Shown here piece after piece: positions 58,963 through 64,000 of a stretch of 64,000 bases of DNA (positions within the stretch are counted from its first letter, which is position 1; every line of letters starts with the position of its first letter). Source of the stretch: Vulcanimicrobiota bacterium (GTDB taxonomy: Bacteria > Vulcanimicrobiota > Vulcanimicrobiia > Eremiobacterales > Eremiobacteraceae); NCBI GenBank assembly GCA_019235715.1, contig JAFAKE010000081.1:1-64000 (forward strand). The letters are read 5' to 3'. The notes under the pieces were generated by a model. That model worked only from the letters and a program-made list of their open reading frames with translations, did not search any database and was not told the DNA's origin. A program made the position numbers and the translations under genes.

Positions 58963-60788
58963 GATTGGCTCCTCGATTGGTTCGGCTGGCTCGGCTGGGC
59001 CGGTTGATCGACGCGCAGGCGCAGTTCGCGCAGCGACTGCGGTTCGACCGCCGACGGCGCGTCGATCATGAGGTCCTGGAACCGCTGGTTCTTCGGAAAT
59101 GCGATGACTTCGCGGATCGACTCGGCGCCGACCATAATGGCGATGATGCGATCGATGCCCAACGCCATGCCGCCGTGCGGCGGCGCGCCGTACGCAAACG
59201 CTTCAAGCAGGAAGCCGAAGCGCTGCTGCACTTGCTCGTCGCTATAGCCGAGCAGCTCGAACACCTTGCGCTGCACGTTCGGATCGTGGATGCGGATCGA
59301 ACCGCTGCCAAGCTCCGAGCCGTTGAGCACGACATCGTAGTGCTGCGCGCGCAGCGCGAGCGGATCGCCGGTGAGCAGGTCTTGGCCCGGCGCAGGCGCG
59401 GTGAATGGGTGATGCATCGGCCCAAGAGCACCGCTTTCCGGATCGCGCTCGAACAGCGGAAAATCGAGCACCCAGCAAAACTCGAAGCGCGCCGGGTCGC
59501 GCAAGCCGCGCTCGCTCCCAAGGTGCAGGCGCAGCTTGCCGGCGATCGCTTGTGCGGCGGCGCGTTCGTCGGCTGCGAAAAACACCGCGTCGCCTTCCCC
59601 TGCACCGCCGATGGCGCGGACCTGCGTCAATGCCGCTTCGGTAAGCGCGGCTTTGGGCAGCGAGCTCTTCACGCCGTCGGATGCGAACGCGATCCATGCC
59701 AAGCCCTTCGCGCCCCATTCCGCCGCCGCCGTTTGCACGAGCGTATCGAATTCGCGCCGTGACCGGCCGGCGCCGGATGCATCGACGAGGCCGACGATCG
59801 CGTGTCCCTTTGCGAGCTCGTTCGCGAAGATCTTGAATTCGGTGCCGGCGAACGCCGGCGAAAAGTCCGACAGCTTCATCGCGAAGCGCAGGTCAGGTTT
59901 GTCGGAGCCATAATCGGCCAGCGCTTCGTCGTAGCGCAGGCGCACGAACGGCGTCTTCACGTGGGTGCCGAGCGCGCGCTCGAACATGTGCGCAAGCGTG
60001 CCTTCGATCACGGCGATGACGTCGTCTTGCGTCGGAAACGTCATCTCGATGTCGATCTGCGAGAACTCCGGCTGCCGATCGGCGCGCGAGTCCTCATCGC
60101 GGAAGCAGCGTGCCATTTGGAAATAGCGGTGGAAGCCGGCGACCATGAGCAGCTGTTTGAACAGCTGCGGCGACTGCGGCAGCGCGTAGAACTCGCCCGC
60201 GTGCAAGCGGCTGGGCACGAGGAAATCGCGCGCACCTTCGGGCGTGCTCTTGATGAGCATCGGCGTTTCGATCTCGAGAAAGCCTTGCGCGTCCAGATAG
60301 TCGCGCGCCGCTTTGAGCGCGCGATGGCGCAGTTCGATGTTGCGCTGCATCGGTGCGCGGCGCAGGTCGATGTAGCGGTACTTCATGCGCAGCGCCTCGT
60401 CGACGTCAGCGTCCCCGTGCAGCGGGAACGGCGGCGTCTTCGATTTGTTGAGCACCGTCAGCGCGTCGGCGGCGACTTCGATCGCGCCCGTCGACAGATT
60501 CGCGTTCTCGGTACCGGCGGGCCGCGGCCGTACGGTGCCGGCTGCCATGATGACGTCTTCGGAACGCAGGTGGGCGGCGCTCTCGTACGCTTCGCGCGCG
60601 CTCGTCCGCGGGTCGAACACCGCTTGCGTGACGCCGTAACGGTCGCGCACGTCGATGAAGATCAAGCCGCCGTGATCGCGCGTCGCATTGACCCAGCCGC
60701 GCACGGCGACGCGCTGGCCGGCGTCCTGCGCGCCGAGCTCACCGCAGGTGACGAATCGTTGTGTGCCTGTGTTGTCGACCGATGTCAA
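58959..60788 (-). CDS. aspS: Aspartyl-tRNA synthetase
   Basis: VRGWVNATRDHGGLIFIDVRDRYGVTQ, RHRALKAARDYLDAQGFLEIETPMLIKSTPEGARDFLVPSR, YGAPPHGGMALGIDRIIAIM. Confidence 0.97.
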   Translation of the reverse strand: MTSVDNTGTQRFVTCGELGAQDAGQRVAVRGWVNATRDHGGLIFIDVRDRYGVTQAVFDPRTSAREAYESAAHLRSEDVIMAAGTVRPRPAGTENANLSTGAIEVAADALTVLNKSKTPPFPLHGDADVDEALRMKYRYIDLRRAPMQRNIELRHRALKAARDYLDAQGFLEIETPMLIKSTPEGARDFLVPSRLHAGEFYALPQSPQLFKQLLMVAGFHRYFQMARCFRDEDSRADRQPEFSQIDIEMTFPTQDDVIAVIEGTLAHMFERALGTHVKTPFVRLRYDEALADYGSDKPDLRFAMKLSDFSPAFAGTEFKIFANELAKGHAIVGLVDASGAGRSRREFDTLVQTAAAEWGAKGLAWIAFASDGVKSSLPKAALTEAALTQVRAIGGAGEGDAVFFAADERAAAQAIAGKLRLHLGSERGLRDPARFEFCWVLDFPLFERDPESGALGPMHHPFTAPAPGQDLLTGDPLALRAQHYDVVLNGSELGSGSIRIHDPNVQRKVFELLGYSDEQVQQRFGFLLEAFAYGAPPHGGMALGIDRIIAIMVGAESIREVIAFPKNQRFQDLMIDAPSAVEPQSLRELRLRVDQPAQPSQPNQSRSQS

Positions 60789-61726
60789 TGCGTTGCCGCT
60801 CCGTCGGGCTCGCGCAATGCGCGCTTCACCCCGTTGAGATAGTGGTATTGATAGGCGATCTGGCGGGCGATGAACGGCCAGGTGTTCTTGCGCGGCGCCT
60901 GCTCGCCTGCGCCTGCACGCTCGATCGCGCGGCGCATCGGACCGGCCGCGTGCAGCAGCGAGTGCAGCGCCAGCGAGACCGGCGTCATGCCGAGGTTCGC
61001 CATCACCGCGATGTCGCGGTGCTTGCGATAAAAACGCACCGTCGATACGCCCGCCAGCTCCATCTTGCTCTTCTGCTCTTCATAACCGACCGGATGCCAA
61101 TGGTAGTTGACCGCGAGCGGATCGTAGCGCAACTCGACGCCCGCCTTTTGCAACCGGTACCCGAGCTCGAGGTCTTCGTGGCCGTAGCCCGTGAAATCCT
61201 CATCAAAGCCGCCGACCGCCGCCAAGTCGTCGCGGCGCACCGACGCATTGCCCGTCAGAAAATACAACCACGAGAGATGGCGCCTCGTCGCCGGGTGCAG
61301 TGGCCGGCGCAGGCCGGGGTCGTCGCGCTGCGCGCGATAGTCGGCAAGCGAACTGACCTGCAGTTCGCACCCGACGATCGCGGTGCGCGTAGTCGCGTTC
61401 GCGTGGCCGTTGACATGGCGTTCGAGCAAGTCTGGCGACGCGACGATGTCGGCATCGGTGAACATCACGAGGGGCGCCCGGGCAGCCGCGATACCGGCAT
61501 TGCGCGCCGCGGCGCGGCCGCTGTAGCTACCGGGCAAATGCCGGATCTGCGCCCCGCCGGCTGCGTTCAGCTCGTCGACGTACCCGGCGGTGCCGTCCGT
61601 GCTTTCGGAGTCGGCGAGGATGATCTCGTAATCGCTGGGCGACAGCGATTGCGCGCGCAGCGACGGCAGCACTTCGCGCAGCGTGCTCAGCCGGTTGAAC
61701 GTCGGCATGACGACGCAGATCTTCAC
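60785..61726 (-). CDS. GT2 family glycosyltransferase
   Basis: ICVVMPTFNRLSTLREVLPSLRAQ, ILADSESTDGT, FTDADIVASPDLLERHV. Confidence 0.88.
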   Translation of the reverse strand: MKICVVMPTFNRLSTLREVLPSLRAQSLSPSDYEIILADSESTDGTAGYVDELNAAGGAQIRHLPGSYSGRAAARNAGIAAARAPLVMFTDADIVASPDLLERHVNGHANATTRTAIVGCELQVSSLADYRAQRDDPGLRRPLHPATRRHLSWLYFLTGNASVRRDDLAAVGGFDEDFTGYGHEDLELGYRLQKAGVELRYDPLAVNYHWHPVGYEEQKSKMELAGVSTVRFYRKHRDIAVMANLGMTPVSLALHSLLHAAGPMRRAIERAGAGEQAPRKNTWPFIARQIAYQYHYLNGVKRALREPDGAATH

Positions 61727-61736
61727 GCGCGGCGCC

Positions 61737-62774
61737 TCACGCGGCCGGCGCCGGCTGACTCAGCAAGGCGCGTGCCCCGCCAGCGACGTCGTCGATGAGC
61801 GGCTGCGGACTCGCGCCGACCGGCGGCTTGCACAACACGACACAAGGGACGCGCCACGGGCTCCATTCCTGCGAAGTCAACCGATAATAGCGGCGCTCGT
61901 ATACGCCGATGACCGGCACGCCCTGCGCGGCAGCGACATGAACGGCGCCGCAATCGACGGTGACGAGCACGGCGCAGCGGCCGATCGCGGCAGCCCAGTT
62001 CAACGCGTCTGCTTGTCCGAGCCAGCGCACGCGCGGCGTGTCGACAGCCGCCCGTACCTGCGCGGCTTCGGCGACGACGTCGCTGCCGTACGTGACGAGA
62101 ACGCCTTGATGTTCGGCTGCCAAGCGTACGATCAGTTCGGCCACCGCCCCGGCACCGAAGTCGCGCTCGAACCAGCGCGGTGCGAGATTGAGCCCGATCG
62201 ATCCCTCGGGCACGAGGTGTGCCGCGAACGCGCGCGCTTCCTCGCCGACGTCGAGCACGAGTGCGTCGGTCAACACGTCGCCGCCGGCGAGCCGCACCAG
62301 GGCAAGCACTTGATGCACCTCGTGCGCGATCGGGCGATCGGGATAGCGATCGGCGAGATCGGGGTCGGCCTCGGAAATGCCGTGTTGCGTGAGCATCACG
62401 CGCGCCGCGACGCGCGAAAGGTAGCGTCGCCTGTAGACGTAACCGAGGCGGCGCGGCGCGCGCGACCACAGCGCGAGGCGATAATCCGCGGTTCGCGGCG
62501 CGAGCGCCACCGCAAGGTCGGTCCCTTCGCCGAGATGCGACGCGAGCGCGCGCGCCTGTTCGCGCGACGCCGAGCGCGCCAAGACGTGCAACCCATCGAT
62601 GTCGCGGTTATAGCGCAACACCGGTTCGTTGTAATCGGAGACCAGGGCCTCGATGCGCGCGTTCGGCCACGAGCGGCGGAACGACGCGATCGCCGGCGTC
62701 GACAGCACGAGGTCGCCGATCCTATCCGTGCGGATGAGCAGGATGCGCTCGTAGGCCGGCTTGGAGGCGATCAC
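61737..62774 (-). CDS. GT9 family (heptosyltransferase-like) glycosyltransferase (GTG start)
   Basis: ERILLIRTDRIGDLVLSTPAIASFRRSWPNARI; VTVDCGAVHVAAAQGVPVIGVYE. Confidence 0.88.
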   Translation of the reverse strand: MIASKPAYERILLIRTDRIGDLVLSTPAIASFRRSWPNARIEALVSDYNEPVLRYNRDIDGLHVLARSASREQARALASHLGEGTDLAVALAPRTADYRLALWSRAPRRLGYVYRRRYLSRVAARVMLTQHGISEADPDLADRYPDRPIAHEVHQVLALVRLAGGDVLTDALVLDVGEEARAFAAHLVPEGSIGLNLAPRWFERDFGAGAVAELIVRLAAEHQGVLVTYGSDVVAEAAQVRAAVDTPRVRWLGQADALNWAAAIGRCAVLVTVDCGAVHVAAAQGVPVIGVYERRYYRLTSQEWSPWRVPCVVLCKPPVGASPQPLIDDVAGGARALLSQPAPAA

Positions 62775-63691
62775 GAGCGTGCGCTCCGTTGCGCGCGCTC
62801 GCGGCGCAGTTCGCGGTAGTACTCAGCGCGCGCAAAGCGTGCGGCAGCCCAGCGGCGCAGGCGAAGCGGCGCAGCGCCATCGGCTGAATCCGGCTTGGCT
62901 AAACGCTCGAGCACGCTCGGCCAGCCCAATGCGCCGGTCACCCCGCTCCAAAATAGTGCCGGCGCCACTTGCCCCGTGGCGAGCGCGACGCGCCAGTGCG
63001 GGTGCTTGTCGAGAAACTGCACGGCCGTGCGCGCCTGCGCGCGCGCTTGACGCGCCATGCCCGCGAACGCCTCTGGCTGCGGTGCAGGCTTATAATGGTA
63101 GACAAGCGCGTCTTTGGCGAGGATGGAGGGCACGCCCATGTGGCGCAAGCGCAATCCGACGTCGAGATCTTCCCACCCGTACTCCCGGAAGCGCTCATCA
63201 AAGCAACCGGCCTCCTTGAGCAGCGCGAGCGGCACGGATACGTTCGTCGTCCAGAAATACGCGCCCGAATAATTGCGCCAGCTGTAACGCGCCGGCGGCA
63301 GCTCGTCGAACGACTCGACGTTGATGACGCCGCCGCGGCAGATGGCGCGCGGATTGGTCCGATGGCAACGCAGGTGCGCCGCGAGCAGACCTGGCGTCGC
63401 CAGCACGTCGTCATCCATGAACATGATCAGGTCGCCGCGCGCGCGCGCGATGCCCGCGTTACGTCCGGCGGCGAGTCCCGCGTTCGCCTGGCGCACGACG
63501 GTCAGCGCGCACGTCGGATGAAGCGCCGCGATGACGTCCTCATAGGTGCCATCGGTCGAGCCGTCGTCCACGAGCACGATCTCGTAGTCCTGCGGGTCCA
63601 GCGTCTGCGCGAAGAGTGCGGACATCACGCGCCCAAGCAGCGCGCGCCGGTTGTAGGTGCACAGCTGCACGGTGATCAGCGGCGCGCTCAT
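62771..63691 (-). CDS. GT2 family glycosyltransferase
   Basis: ITVQLCTYNRRALLGRVMSALFAQ, IVLVDDGSTDGTYEDV, MFMDDDVLATPGLL. Confidence 0.9.
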   Translation of the reverse strand: MSAPLITVQLCTYNRRALLGRVMSALFAQTLDPQDYEIVLVDDGSTDGTYEDVIAALHPTCALTVVRQANAGLAAGRNAGIARARGDLIMFMDDDVLATPGLLAAHLRCHRTNPRAICRGGVINVESFDELPPARYSWRNYSGAYFWTTNVSVPLALLKEAGCFDERFREYGWEDLDVGLRLRHMGVPSILAKDALVYHYKPAPQPEAFAGMARQARAQARTAVQFLDKHPHWRVALATGQVAPALFWSGVTGALGWPSVLERLAKPDSADGAAPLRLRRWAAARFARAEYYRELRRERAQRSARS

Positions 63692-64000
63692 GCGGCGCTC
63701 GTCATGCGCATCGCGGCGCGCGCGGACTCGACGACACGGACCGGATCGAGCGCGCGATAGCAGTCAAATGTCTTGCACGTCTCTTTGCGGCACCATACCG
63801 GGCACGGGAACGTCGGACCGAGCACCACGACGCGTTCGCCCAACGGCCGCCAGCGCATCGGCAGATCGGTGCGCAGTGCGAAGATGCCGACGGTTGGTGC
63901 GCCGACGGCAGCGGCGATATGCATCGGGCCGGAGTCGAGCGCGACGACCACGTCTGCGCGGGCGAGCAAGGCAGCCAGCGAGCGCAGGCTCGTTTGTCCA
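63688..64000 (-). CDS. GT9 family (heptosyltransferase-like) glycosyltransferase, 5' end truncated by window edge
   Basis: ADVVVALDSGPMHIAAAVGAPTVGIFALRTDLPMRWRPLG. Confidence 0.85.
   Translation of the reverse strand, partial: GQTSLRSLAALLARADVVVALDSGPMHIAAAVGAPTVGIFALRTDLPMRWRPLGERVVVLGPTFPCPVWCRKETCKTFDCYRALDPVRVVESARAAMRMTSAA

Overview
High-GC, gene-dense bacterial chromosomal window from a diderm (TonB-dependent receptor, LptA/OstA-like protein, heptosyltransferase-type glycosyltransferases). Gene content resembles the Eremiobacterota (WPS-2)-like lineages, but that assignment is inference. There are about 60 supportable CDS and no CRISPR array, rRNA, transposase or prophage. Main blocks: (1) 1-17 kb, a minus-strand phosphate-acquisition island: phoB-phoR-phoU-pstSCAB, a TonB-dependent receptor, a secreted YncE/phosphoesterase, a second pst-like permease/ATPase set whose ATPase has degenerate catalytic motifs and no substrate-binding protein, then cystathionine beta-synthase and a gamma-synthase/lyase. 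Two 11-bp-periodic TTAA-type repeat triplets, good PhoB/PhoP box candidates, lie upstream of pstS and of the TonB receptor. (2) 19-24 kb, alaS and a sigma-B-type partner-switching module linked to YtxG/YtxH-like genes. (3) 26-31 kb, RarA, a giant four-module OstA/LptA-like protein and TsaC. (4) 31-47 kb, an mreB-murA-atp-wecB-wecA-comEB-glyA-rpiB-LMWPTP block that matches Firmicutes synteny. (5) 47.6-47.8 kb, a structured 6S-like ncRNA with a terminator. (6) 47.9-56.7 kb, a plus-strand accessory block: novel secreted protein, DUF962, TMEM175-like protein, dipeptide epimerase plus DUF1611 protein, peptide-binding lipoprotein, C39-like peptidase. (7) 56.7-64 kb, a DUF2079 protein, DehI-like protein, aspS and alternating GT2/GT9 glycosyltransferases. 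All calls come from reading the sequence; no database search was run.
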